DNA of 64,000 bases from Cupriavidus pinatubonensis (lineage in GTDB: Bacteria; Pseudomonadota; Gammaproteobacteria; Burkholderiales; Burkholderiaceae), in assembly GCF_019602855.1 (NCBI RefSeq), contig NZ_CP080766.1:2046001-2110000 (forward strand), given 5' to 3'. Position numbers and translations under genes: made by a program. Each line of letters begins with the position of its first letter. Within the stretch, counting starts at the first letter, position 1. Shown here piece after piece: positions 1-8,627 of this stretch. A model generated the notes under the pieces. The model did no database searches, was not told the origin of the DNA, and worked only from the letters and a program-made list of their open reading frames with translations.

Positions 1-320
1 TGGACGAGCCGGTCGCGGCTGCGTCCGCGACGGATGATGCGGGCGAGCGTCCCGAGGGGGCGCGCGTAGTCTGCAGCGCCGTGCCCGGCAGTGTCTGGAA
101 AGTGTTGGTGCAGCCCGGCAGCAGCGTCGAAGCGGGCGACACGCTCGTCGTGGTCGAGTCGATGAAGATGGAGTTCGCCGTGGTGGCGCCTTGTGCGGGG
201 ACCGTGTGGCATCTCGGCTGCGCCGAAGGGGCGCCGGTCGGCGCGGGACAGGAGATGGCTGTGGTCGTACCGGACGTCGTGCAGGTTTGCGCCGATATGG
301 CAAGCGAGGTGGCAGCATGA
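1..320 (+). CDS. Urea carboxylase, C-terminal fragment (biotin carboxyl carrier domain)
   Basis: Only the last ~105 codons are in the window; the frame is open from the first bases. The protein end is a biotinyl-lipoyl domain: a PGSVWKVLV strand, the ESMKMEF biotinylation motif (Lys codon 165-167) and a closing G-A-P-V-G-A-G-Q hairpin. On its own this fits any biotin-dependent carboxylase. The next gene is allophanate hydrolase, joined by an ATGA start/stop overlap, which makes ATP-dependent urea carboxylase (urea + HCO3- to allophanate) the natural reading. The acetyl/propionyl carboxylase alternatives are unlikely in this context. Confidence 0.85.
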   Translation, partial: DEPVAAASATDDAGERPEGARVVCSAVPGSVWKVLVQPGSSVEAGDTLVVVESMKMEFAVVAPCAGTVWHLGCAEGAPVGAGQEMAVVVPDVVQVCADMASEVAA

Positions 321-2146
321 ACACGCCCGCCCGCGCCGTGCCGTTTTCACTGGATATTGCCTCGCTGAAGGATGACTACCGCAGCGGCAGGCGTACGCCG
401 CTCGATGTTGTGGCAGCGGTGATTGCCGCCACGGCCGACGATCCGCACCATGCCTGGATCCATCGGGTCGATGCAGGCCGATTGCGCGAACGCGCCCGCG
501 CACTGATGGCGCACGATCCTGCCACGCTGCCGCTCTATGGCATTCCGTTCGCGATCAAGGACAACATCGACCTGGCCGGCTGCCCGACCACTGCGGCGTG
601 CCCCGAGTACGCCTATGTCCCGCAACAGAGTGCCTTCGTCGTGCAGCGGCTTATCGATGCCGGCGCGATTGCCATCGGCAAGACGAACCTCGACCAGTTC
701 GCGACGGGGCTGAACGGCACGCGCTCGCCTTATGGTGCGTGCCGCAATGCGTTCGATCCGGACTACGTATCGGGAGGCTCCAGTTCGGGGTCGGCGGTGG
801 CAGTGGCGCTGGGCCACGTGAGCTTCGCGCTCGGCACGGACACCGCGGGCTCGGGCCGCGTGCCGGCCGCGTTCAATAACCTCGTGGGACTCAAGCCCAC
901 CTGCGGGCTGCTGTCCGCGACGGGTATCGTGCCGGCGTGCCGCTCGCTCGATACCGCGTCAATCTTTGCCTTAACCGCGGACGATGCGCACCGCGTCTTT
1001 GCCGTGGCACACGGGTTCGACGAAGCCGACGCGTTCTCGCGAAAGGCCTCGCCACATGGCTTCGATTTCGGCAGTGCGCCGTCCTTCCGCGTGGGCGTGC
1101 CGGCGCTTCATGCGTTGGGCAACCTGGCGCCTGATTATGCCGAGGCCTGGGGGCGGGCGCTTGATCATGCACGCAGCCTTGGCGCGGAGCTGGTGGAGAT
1201 CGACATCGCGCCGTTCCTGGAGACCGCACGCCTGCTCTACGAAGGGCCATGGGTGGCCGAGCGTTACCAGGCCATCCGCGCATTCATTGACGCGAACCCG
1301 AAGGCCGTGTTCCCGGTCACGCGGCAGATCACGCTCGGCGGCGCCGCACCGTTGGCCGCCGATGCCTTTGCCGCGACATATCGACTGCGCGACCTGCGGC
1401 GCCGGTGCGATGCGGTATGGGTGCAGGTGGATGCCATGCTGTTGCCGACGGTGCCGCAGCATCCCACCATCGCGGCCATGCTGGCGGACCCGATCGGGCT
1501 GAACAGTGAACTTGGCCGCTTTACCAATTTCATGAACCTGCTCGACTACGGCGGCATTGCGGTGCCTGCAGGCTTGACCGCGCTCGGCCTGCCGTTTGGC
1601 GTGACCGTAGTGGCGCCTGCGCAGCAGGATGTACCGCTGCTGCGGCTGGCACGCCGCTGGCAGCAGGCGCTGCAGGGGCGAGCTGCGACGATGGGGGCGA
1701 CGGGCAGGCCATTGCCGCAAGGTGGCGCAGTTCCCCGTGCCGTGCCGTCTGGCCAGATCCGCGTGGCCGTGTGCGGCGCGCACCTGCAAGGCCAGCCTTT
1801 GCACCACCAACTCGCCGACCGCGGCGCCCGACTTGTCGCGCGCACGCGCACCGCGCCGTGCTACCGGTTCTATGCGTTGAGCGGCGAAGGCCCGCGCCGG
1901 CCGGGGCTGGTCCGCGTGGCCGAGGGCGGCGCGGCGATCGAGGTGGAAGTCTGGGAGTTGCCGCAGACGCAGTTCGGCAGCTTCGTCGCGGGCATTCCCG
2001 CGCCGCTGGGCATTGGCCGCACACTGCTGGCAGATGGTACCGAGGTGCCAGGCTTTATCTGCGAGCCGGCAGGTGTGTCGGGCGCGACCGACATCACCCG
2101 CTGGGGCGGATGGCGCGCGTGGCTGGCGCGGGCCGAGGCGGCCTGA
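317..2146 (+). CDS. atzF: Allophanate hydrolase
   Basis: A 609-residue amidase-signature enzyme that hydrolyses allophanate to CO2 and ammonia, completing the urea carboxylase route. The start at 317 overlaps the upstream stop (ATGA), indicating translational coupling. The Ser-cisSer-Lys triad is visible as Lys81 (in FAIKDNIDL), Ser155 (GGSSSGSA) and Ser179 (GTDTAGSGR). The spacings of 74 and 24 residues match those known for AtzF. The last ~120 residues (from about RFYALSGEGPRRPGL) form the allophanate-hydrolase C-terminal domain that removes the second carboxyl, so both halves of the two-domain enzyme are present. A longer upstream start in the same frame (191) would run through the carboxylase gene and is rejected. 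Confidence 0.95.
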   Translation: MNTPARAVPFSLDIASLKDDYRSGRRTPLDVVAAVIAATADDPHHAWIHRVDAGRLRERARALMAHDPATLPLYGIPFAIKDNIDLAGCPTTAACPEYAYVPQQSAFVVQRLIDAGAIAIGKTNLDQFATGLNGTRSPYGACRNAFDPDYVSGGSSSGSAVAVALGHVSFALGTDTAGSGRVPAAFNNLVGLKPTCGLLSATGIVPACRSLDTASIFALTADDAHRVFAVAHGFDEADAFSRKASPHGFDFGSAPSFRVGVPALHALGNLAPDYAEAWGRALDHARSLGAELVEIDIAPFLETARLLYEGPWVAERYQAIRAFIDANPKAVFPVTRQITLGGAAPLAADAFAATYRLRDLRRRCDAVWVQVDAMLLPTVPQHPTIAAMLADPIGLNSELGRFTNFMNLLDYGGIAVPAGLTALGLPFGVTVVAPAQQDVPLLRLARRWQQALQGRAATMGATGRPLPQGGAVPRAVPSGQIRVAVCGAHLQGQPLHHQLADRGARLVARTRTAPCYRFYALSGEGPRRPGLVRVAEGGAAIEVEVWELPQTQFGSFVAGIPAPLGIGRTLLADGTEVPGFICEPAGVSGATDITRWGGWRAWLARAEAA

Positions 2147-2153
2147 GCTGCCT

Positions 2154-2924
2154 TCAGGTGCGCACCGATGCGCGCCACGCGCCGGGCGGTTGGCCGAACC
2201 GGCGTGTGAAACTGCGCGTGAAGGTGGTCTGGTCGGGATAGCCGGAGGCCAGTGCCACCTCCACCAGCGGGAGGCCGCTGTTCGCCAGCAACTGCACGGC
2301 GCGGTCCAGCCGCAGCCGGGTCTGGTAGCGGTGAGGCGTGTCGCCGAAGGCCTCGGCGAACAGCGTGTGGAAGCGCCGCACGCTCCAGCCGAAGTGCCCG
2401 GCCAGATGGCCTGCATGCACGGCCGAAGAGAGGTTCGCGCGCAGGTAGGCGTCGATGGCCATGACAGGGAAAACGCTCGCGGCCTCGTGCCCGTCCGGCG
2501 TACCGAGGCGTTCGGCAAGGTCGCCGGCGAGCGTCGCCGCCACGCTCCAGTTCAGAGACGTGGCTCGCGGGTTTGCGGGGCGCAGCGCGGCCAGTGCCTG
2601 CACGCGCGTGCCGAGCGCGCCGTCCAGCACGAAGCCGCGCGGCCGCTCCATCAACCGTGCGGGCAGCGCGACCGACGCGCCGGGAAAATCCGCCACGACC
2701 TGCAGGTTGCCTTCCAGCCCGAGAAACTCGTGGTGGCTGCCGGCCGGCACGATCAGCCCGTGATCGCGGTCGACCCGGTACAGGTGGCCGTCGATCTCGA
2801 GTTCGGTCGCACCGTCGAGCCCGAACAGCAACTGGTGATGGTCATGCGCATGCCCCGCGGGCCATGGGTGGTAGCGGCGGGGTTCCACCAGCGGGTTTGC
2901 GGCGCTGGCGCTTTCCATGCGCAT
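2154..2924 (-). CDS. AraC-family transcriptional regulator with N-terminal cupin
   Basis: About 256 residues. The N-terminal half is cupin-like, with a His-rich strand (HAHDHHQLLFG) and a LIVPAGSHHEF turn. The C-terminal ~100 residues carry two helix-turn-helix motifs, the second being VALASGYPDQTTFTRSFTRRFG, typical of AraC/XylS. It starts 4 nt after the stop of the upstream EamA transporter gene on the same strand, so the two are co-transcribed and the regulator probably controls that exporter. ATG codons at 2924 and 2918 are both possible starts. It converges on allophanate hydrolase with a 7-nt gap, and nothing suggests it regulates urea genes. Confidence 0.85.
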   Translation of the reverse strand: MRMESASAANPLVEPRRYHPWPAGHAHDHHQLLFGLDGATELEIDGHLYRVDRDHGLIVPAGSHHEFLGLEGNLQVVADFPGASVALPARLMERPRGFVLDGALGTRVQALAALRPANPRATSLNWSVAATLAGDLAERLGTPDGHEAASVFPVMAIDAYLRANLSSAVHAGHLAGHFGWSVRRFHTLFAEAFGDTPHRYQTRLRLDRAVQLLANSGLPLVEVALASGYPDQTTFTRSFTRRFGQPPGAWRASVRT

Positions 2925-2928
2925 TGGC

Positions 2929-3843
2929 TCAGTGGGCAGTGGCATGCCTCTGCTTTGGTTGCGGCTGCCGCGTCTGGCACAGCCAGACTCCGGCACCGGC
3001 GACGGCCATGCCGAGCCACTGCAGCGGCCCGAGGCGGTCGCCGAACAGGAGCCACGCCTGCACCGCGGCCAGCGGCGGGGCCAGGAACATGAGCGCCGAA
3101 GCTCCGGCAGCCTGCCCGCGTCGGACGATGCCGAGCAGCAGCCAGGTGCCGGCGCCGGATATGACGAAAGCGGCCCAGCCGAGCGCTGCCCACAGCACCG
3201 GCACGGGCTGCCAGTGCGGTGCCGGCGACAGCCACGCCGCGACGCCGGCCACCAGCATGGCGCCGACGTTCTGCCAGGCCGAGCTGGTGCGCAGGTCCGA
3301 AGCGGCGATCGACATTTTCTGCAGCAGGGTTCCCATGGTGATCGAAACAATGGCAAGCAGCCCGGTCAGCACGACCCAGGGCGACACGCCCGGGCCGATG
3401 CCGGCCTGCATGGCCGGCACCACCACCAGCGCCACGCCCGCGGCGCCGACGGCCAGTCCTTGCCAGGTGCGTCTGGAAGGTAGCTCCTTCAGCAGGGGAA
3501 TGGCAAGCAGTGCGGTCAGCAGCGGCTGCAACGCGCCTAGCAGCGCCATCACGGCGGGCGGCAGGCCATGCGCGACGGCGCCGAATGCGGCGCACAGGTA
3601 AAGGCCCTGCATCAGTGCGCCGGCCAGCATGTGGCGAGGCACCTCGCGCCACGCCGGCCACGCGGCGCGTGCAGACGTTGCTGCAATGCAGAACATAAGC
3701 GCCGCCAACGCAAAGCGCGCGAGCAGGAACAGGCTGGTGTCGGCCAGCGGTACGATGGCCTTGCCGACGATGAAGCCGGTGGACCAGATCAGGACGAAGA
3801 TGAGGCCGGGGAGCCAGCCGGCTGAAGGGTGAGGGTGAGACAT
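2929..3843 (-). CDS. EamA/DMT-family inner-membrane exporter
   Basis: About 304 residues of almost continuous hydrophobic segments, consistent with the ten-helix drug/metabolite transporter fold. It begins with the typical PGLIFVLIWSTGFIVGK helix, and two EamA repeats are recognisable (helices before and after the central PWVVLTGLLAIVS segment). Members export metabolites or amino acids; the substrate cannot be told. The ATG at 3843 is preferred; a TTG 21 nt upstream (3864) would add MKPRHAL. The AraC regulator gene follows after 4 nt, suggesting a self-contained regulated exporter pair. Confidence 0.85.
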   Translation of the reverse strand: MSHPHPSAGWLPGLIFVLIWSTGFIVGKAIVPLADTSLFLLARFALAALMFCIAATSARAAWPAWREVPRHMLAGALMQGLYLCAAFGAVAHGLPPAVMALLGALQPLLTALLAIPLLKELPSRRTWQGLAVGAAGVALVVVPAMQAGIGPGVSPWVVLTGLLAIVSITMGTLLQKMSIAASDLRTSSAWQNVGAMLVAGVAAWLSPAPHWQPVPVLWAALGWAAFVISGAGTWLLLGIVRRGQAAGASALMFLAPPLAAVQAWLLFGDRLGPLQWLGMAVAGAGVWLCQTRQPQPKQRHATAH

Positions 3844-4120
3844 AAGGGCGTGGCGTGGTTTCAACGGAATTCGGCGGCGGTGGGAGTCACGGGTGCCAGC
3901 ATGCCTTGGAAACTAATGCCGCACGGCGAGGATGTCTTGGCGATTTCGGCAATTGGCGGGCTCATGGTGGCCGGTTGGCGCTTCTGGCTCGGGCCAGCAC
4001 AACGACAAAAGAAGACCAAAATTTTGTGTTACACACACCCAAACCCAGCCCTGTCAACCGCCACCCCGCCGGACACGTAAGATGACCATGTCCCCGCATC
4101 CCCGAGCGAAGGAGCCTGGC

Positions 4121-5719
4121 ATGTCCCCTTGGCGGCAGATCCTCCAAGCAGGCGTCGGCACCCGCGCCCTGCGGCGCGTGCTCGCCACGCTGTTGGCCGC
4201 TGCATCGATCGTGTCACTGGCGTCATGTGCGCTGCAGCCGCCAGCGGCTGCAGGCCCGCTCAGCGCCGCGGACTTGCATTGGCTCAATACCGTCAGCTTC
4301 GGCGCCGACCAGGCCAGCATCGCCCGGCTGCGCGAGCAGGGCCGCAAGCGCTTCCTGGAAGAGCAACTGCGCATGCCGGCCACCGATCCTCCCCATGTGG
4401 CCGCCGCCATTGCGGCATTGCCGAACCTGCAGGGCACAGCCGTCGATCGCGTCCGCGCGGCGCGCGGCGAACGCCAGCGCATCGCCAGCCTGCCGGACGA
4501 GATGGCCAAACAGCAGGCCCGCCAGGCACTGAACCAGCAAGGGCGGCAGACGATCGCCGATACCAGCCGCCGGCATTTGCTGCGCGCGCTGTACTCACCG
4601 GCCCAGCTGCGCGAGCAGATGACGTGGTTCTGGATGAACCACTTCAGCGTCTACGGGTACAAGGGACAGGTGCGCTGGTCCTTGCCGGACTATGAGGAGA
4701 ACACGATCCGCCCGCGCGCGCTCGGCAAGTTCGGCGATCTGGTGCTTGCGACGGTGACCGCGCCGGCCATGCTCGAGTACCTGGACAACGCGCAGAGCAG
4801 CGCCAACCGCGTCAACGAGAACTACGCGCGCGAGCTGATGGAGCTGCATACGCTCGGCGTATCGGGTGGCCCCAGCGGATCGCGCTATACCCAGCAGGAC
4901 GTGCAGGAACTGGCGCGCGTGCTGACAGGCTTCGGCGTCAACCTGCGCGGCGAGCCGCCGGGGCTGGGCCCGGTGCGCGCGGCGGCGTACCGCAGCGAGG
5001 GCCTGTTCGAGTTCAACCCGAGCCGCCACGATTTCGGCGCGAAGACGCTGCTTGGCCAGCGCATCGAGCCGACCGGGTTTGACGAAGCGGCGCGTGCGGT
5101 CGCGATCTTGACGCGCGAGCCGGCCACGGCTCGATTTATCAGCGCAAAGCTCGCCGCGTACTTCGTCGCGGACAATCCGCCGGCTGCGCTGGTCGACCGC
5201 ATGGCCGCGACGTTCACGCGCACCGATGGCGATATTTCCGCCGTGCTGACCACGATGTTCCTGTCGCCGGAACTCGATCGCATGCTCGATGCATCGGGCC
5301 GCAAGTTCCGCGACCCGATGGCGTTCGTCATGGCGTCGATGCGCCTCGCCTACGATGGCCGCACCGTCAGCAATCTGCGCCCGGTCATGAACTGGCTGAA
5401 CCAGCTTGGCGAGCCGCTCTACGGGCATGTCACGCCCGACGGTTATCCGGCCGCCGAAGGGGCGTGGGCCAGTTCGGGGCAGATGGTCAAGCGCTTCGAG
5501 ATTGCGCGCGCGATGGGTTCCGGCCCGGCAGGACTGTTTGCCGGCGATGCCAATGTGCCGCCGGGACCCGCGCGTTTCCCGATGGTGGCAGGCAAGGCCT
5601 ACTACGACACCATCGAACGAACGCTTGGCGCGCAAACGCGTGCGTCGCTCGCGCAGGCCGAAACGCAGGCCGAATGGAACACGCTGCTGCTCAGTTCGCC
5701 GGAGTGGATGCAGCGTTGA
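4121..5719 (+). CDS. DUF1800 family lipoprotein
   Basis: A 532-residue exported protein. A good ribosome site (GAAGGAG, 6 nt upstream) supports the start at 4121 over upstream in-frame ATGs. The N-terminus is a lipoprotein signal with lipobox LASC (Cys36), so the mature protein should be membrane anchored. Family features include the AADLHWLNTVSFG opening, WFWMNHFSVY, NENYARELMELHTLGV and an ARVLTGFG segment. DUF1800 proteins have no established activity and are nearly always encoded beside a DUF1501 protein, as here (25-nt gap). The upstream intergenic region holds the palindromes CAAAATTTTG (4017-4026) and GTGTTACAC, of unknown meaning. Confidence 0.88.
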   Translation: MSPWRQILQAGVGTRALRRVLATLLAAASIVSLASCALQPPAAAGPLSAADLHWLNTVSFGADQASIARLREQGRKRFLEEQLRMPATDPPHVAAAIAALPNLQGTAVDRVRAARGERQRIASLPDEMAKQQARQALNQQGRQTIADTSRRHLLRALYSPAQLREQMTWFWMNHFSVYGYKGQVRWSLPDYEENTIRPRALGKFGDLVLATVTAPAMLEYLDNAQSSANRVNENYARELMELHTLGVSGGPSGSRYTQQDVQELARVLTGFGVNLRGEPPGLGPVRAAAYRSEGLFEFNPSRHDFGAKTLLGQRIEPTGFDEAARAVAILTREPATARFISAKLAAYFVADNPPAALVDRMAATFTRTDGDISAVLTTMFLSPELDRMLDASGRKFRDPMAFVMASMRLAYDGRTVSNLRPVMNWLNQLGEPLYGHVTPDGYPAAEGAWASSGQMVKRFEIARAMGSGPAGLFAGDANVPPGPARFPMVAGKAYYDTIERTLGAQTRASLAQAETQAEWNTLLLSSPEWMQR

Positions 5720-5744
5720 AAACCCCAATACGCAAGGATCCGGA

Positions 5745-7082
5745 ATGAAACGTCGGGAATGGCTCAGGACGATAGGCACTGCCGGCCTCGCGCTCGCATT
5801 GCCCTCGGTCGTCTCTCGCGTCTATGCGTTGCCCGCTCAGGCGGACGCGCGTTTCCTGCTGGTGTTCCTGCGCGGCGCCTATGACGCCACCAGCGTGCTG
5901 GTGCCCGCGGGCAGCGATTTCTACTACGCCTCGCGGCCCAATATCGCGATCCGCCGTCCGGTACCTGCGGGCGCCGAGCCCGATCCCGCGGCAGCCGTTG
6001 CGCTGGCGCCTGCATTTGCGTCCGACAGCAGCCGGCGCGGCATCGGCGACTGGGCGTTGCACCCGGCCCTGGCCGATACCATGCTGCCGCTGTGGAACCG
6101 CCAGCAGCTCGCGTTCGTGCCGTTTGCCGGCACCCATGACATGTCGCGCAGCCACTTCGAGACGCAGGACACTATCGAAGCCGGCATGTCGGGCACCGGC
6201 GACGCTCGCCATGACGCGGCTTCTCTGCGCGGCAGCGGCTTCCTGAACCGGCTGGCGCAGTCGATGGGTGGGCGCGCGGCGCCGGTGGCGTTCACCGACG
6301 GATTGCCGATGGTGCTGTCGGGCAGCCAGGATGTCCCCAATGTCTCGCTCAAGGGCACGGGGCGCACGCCGTTCGATGCGCGCCAGACGCGCGCACTCGC
6401 GCAGATGTACCGCGGCACGCGCTTCGAATCGCTGATCGATGAAGGCTTCGAACTGCGCCAGACCGTTGCCGAACAGGCGCAGGCGATGCAGGCCCGGACA
6501 ACGATGGGTGGCGCGGCGGGCGCGATGGACAGCGCGGCCGCGCGCATGCAGGACATGCAGGCAGCCAACCGCCGTTCGCTGAGCGCGCGCGGCTTTGAGG
6601 TCGAGGCGCGCCGCATGGCGGGGCTGATGCGCGACAAATTCAACCTTGGCTTCGTCGACGTCGGCGGCTGGGATACGCACGTCAACCAGGGCGCTGCACA
6701 AGGGCAACTCGCGAACCTGCTCGACAACCTCGGCCGCGGACTGGCTGGCTTTGCGCAGGAGATGGGCCCAGCATGGAACAAGACCGCCGTGGTGGTGGTC
6801 TCCGAATTCGGCCGCACGCTCCGCGAGAATGGCTCGCGCGGCACGGACCATGGCCATGGCACGGTCTACTGGGTGGCCGGCGGCGCCGTGCGCGGCGGCC
6901 GTATCGCCGGAGAGCAGGTAGCCGTGGAGGCGGCTACGCTGAACCAGAACCGCGACTATCCGGTGCGCAACGAATACCGTGCCATGCTCGGCGGGATGTT
7001 CCGGCAGCTGTACGGTCTTGACGATGCGCGGGTGGCGCAGGTGTTTCCCGGGGCGAAGGCACAAGACCTGGGGCTGGTCTGA
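5745..7082 (+). CDS. DUF1501 family exported protein
   Basis: A 445-residue partner of the preceding DUF1800 gene. The N-terminus has a Tat-like signal (KRREWLRTIGTAG followed by a hydrophobic stretch ending near VYA), implying export in folded form. DUF1501 belongs to the alkaline-phosphatase/sulfatase-like fold. Visible family motifs are the LVFLRGAYD opening, PFAGTHDMSRSHFETQD, GFVDVGGWDTH and VVSEFGRTLRENGSRGTDHGHG, the last carrying likely metal-binding Asp and His residues. Biochemical function is unknown. Coupling to the lipoprotein suggests the two work together outside the cytoplasmic membrane. Confidence 0.88.
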   Translation: MKRREWLRTIGTAGLALALPSVVSRVYALPAQADARFLLVFLRGAYDATSVLVPAGSDFYYASRPNIAIRRPVPAGAEPDPAAAVALAPAFASDSSRRGIGDWALHPALADTMLPLWNRQQLAFVPFAGTHDMSRSHFETQDTIEAGMSGTGDARHDAASLRGSGFLNRLAQSMGGRAAPVAFTDGLPMVLSGSQDVPNVSLKGTGRTPFDARQTRALAQMYRGTRFESLIDEGFELRQTVAEQAQAMQARTTMGGAAGAMDSAAARMQDMQAANRRSLSARGFEVEARRMAGLMRDKFNLGFVDVGGWDTHVNQGAAQGQLANLLDNLGRGLAGFAQEMGPAWNKTAVVVVSEFGRTLRENGSRGTDHGHGTVYWVAGGAVRGGRIAGEQVAVEAATLNQNRDYPVRNEYRAMLGGMFRQLYGLDDARVAQVFPGAKAQDLGLV

Positions 7083-7091
7083 TTACCGACA

Positions 7092-7796
7092 TCAGAAGCG
7101 GTGCCGCAGCCCGATTACCGCGCCGAACTGGTTGTCGCGGGCCCCGATCTGCTCGGTCGGACCCGACAGCGCCGTCGCATACGGATTCAGTGACGGGCCG
7201 AAGCCCGTCAGGCCCATGGCGGGGCTGTTGCGGCTGCGGGCAAATCCGAGCGTGGTAAAGACGTCGGTGCGTTTCGAGTACGCATAGGACCCCGTCAGCA
7301 TGAAGCTGTACGGATCGCCGGCACCGCTCTGGGCATCGTTGTAGTACGCCGCCCCCCCGACCTGGATGGCGGACGTGACCTGGTACTGCACGCCAAGCCA
7401 GTACAGGTTGGTGCGCAGCCCCACGGTGTTGAAGCTGTCGTAGGACCAGCGGTACCCGGCGATCGCCCTTGCCGGTCCGAGCGAGTACGCGGCGCCGATG
7501 CTCGCCCGGTTAGCCAGGTTAGTGCTGCCGACATCCGGGTAGCTGCCGTTTTCGACCGCCATGAATGCCTTCAGGCCGATGCCCGGTTCACTGCCATGGT
7601 GCAGCCCCCAGGGAGAATCCGACAATGCCGCGGCGTATTCGCGCATGACATAGCGGCTGCCGGTTCCGGTGGCGGCCGCGCCGGCGGTGTATTCGACCCC
7701 GGCATCGGCAATGCCGTAGCGCACGACACTGGTTTGCGCATGGGCGGCGACGGCCAGCATCGACAGTGCGGCCAGGCAGGCTAGACGGATCTTCAT
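7092..7796 (-). CDS. Short Burkholderia-type porin, apparently internally deleted
   Basis: 234 residues with a clean signal peptide (ends AVAAHAQ) and the Gram-negative porin C-terminus (AVIGLRHRF, terminal Phe). Family members are usually 340-390 residues; compare the 368-residue porin at 15176-16282 in this window. The N-terminal strand and the equivalent of the RWGLRGTEDLGGGLK block are present but diverged (SPWGLHHGSEPGIGLK). The following FGRQ...LGRQY region with the pore-constriction loop is missing. The frame is intact, so it may be a 12-strand-like reduced barrel or a decaying gene. Confidence 0.7.
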   Translation of the reverse strand: MKIRLACLAALSMLAVAAHAQTSVVRYGIADAGVEYTAGAAATGTGSRYVMREYAAALSDSPWGLHHGSEPGIGLKAFMAVENGSYPDVGSTNLANRASIGAAYSLGPARAIAGYRWSYDSFNTVGLRTNLYWLGVQYQVTSAIQVGGAAYYNDAQSGAGDPYSFMLTGSYAYSKRTDVFTTLGFARSRNSPAMGLTGFGPSLNPYATALSGPTEQIGARDNQFGAVIGLRHRF

Positions 7797-8061
7797 GTTC
7801 GGGCCCTCGTCATGTGGGACAGCAAACCGGTCAATGCTGCTATGACGCAGAAGATCGTCTGCGCTGACCGTCTGTTTTCGCACATGGAGATCGCACATCG
7901 GCACGCGCATGCCGGATGCGGCATGTCGGGCCAGTCCATGTGTCAGGCAATGCGGTGCAGCAGGCGCCCGCCCGGTCAGGCCCCGGGCGGGATTTCACTG
8001 TTGAAGCAGGTATGTCGCATCAATCGGCCGCGCGCATTCACGAGGGCGCGGTGCGTACGCT

Positions 8062-8487
8062 TCAGCCCAGGCAACCCATGCCGTACTGCAGCACACGCAA
8101 CTCGTCGGCGTGTTCGCGATAGCGGTCGGCACGGCTCCAGTACTCGGTGGTTTGCATCGCGCGCTCCGTCGCGCGTATCCGGTAGTCGATGATCAGGCAC
8201 TGGTTCCAGAATGCGTTCTGCCGGCGCATGTCGGCTTCGTAGTCGGCATCGCGCAGTGCTGCCGGCTGCAAGCCAAGAGGCGTCGTGGCCCGGGCGGATT
8301 TCTGGTTCTTTGCGAGTCCCGGAACCGTCTGTACATGCGAGCGCATCGTGCTCGTGACGTTGCGGTAGCCCGCGGGGCACGAGGCCGATGTGTAGAGCGT
8401 TTCGTTGACGCCCTGGCACTTGGTGACTGCCTGCGCCAGGCCGCTGCCGGCCAGCAGCAACGTCATCACGGCGAGTTGTCTGACCAT
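8062..8487 (-). CDS. Small secreted hypothetical protein
   Basis: A 141-residue protein with a signal peptide (MVRQLAVMTLLLAGSGLAQA) and a GGGAGGG-like ribosome site. The mature part begins with a short Cys-containing motif (TKCQGVNETLYTSASCPAGY) reminiscent of DUF4124-type secreted proteins. A charged helical region follows (DADYEADMRRQNAFWNQCLI ... YREHADELRVLQ), ending GMGCLG. The even number of cysteines suits an oxidising periplasm. No function can be assigned. It lies between two other minus-strand cell-envelope genes. Confidence 0.65.
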   Translation of the reverse strand: MVRQLAVMTLLLAGSGLAQAVTKCQGVNETLYTSASCPAGYRNVTSTMRSHVQTVPGLAKNQKSARATTPLGLQPAALRDADYEADMRRQNAFWNQCLIIDYRIRATERAMQTTEYWSRADRYREHADELRVLQYGMGCLG

Positions 8488-8627
8488 GGCCGTGCCCTCC
8501 CGCGAACATCGATGGAATCAATGTAGGCAGGGATCGACGCTCTTGCCAGGAGTAGTTTCCGGCCTTTGTGACGCGCGGCAGTGTGCGGAGCCGCCTCTGC
8601 GTCACACTGGAAGCGCGGGGGGGGCGG

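Noticed and set aside
971..2518. Long minus-strand open frame across the allophanate hydrolase gene
   Set aside because: It is antisense to atzF, whose domains and catalytic residues are clear; high GC opens the opposite frames. The translation is low-complexity Arg/Ala/Pro-rich with no family pattern.
8616..8624. Run of eight G as a phase-variation tract
   Set aside because: It lies just outside the end of the PBP1A gene and would not switch any reading frame.
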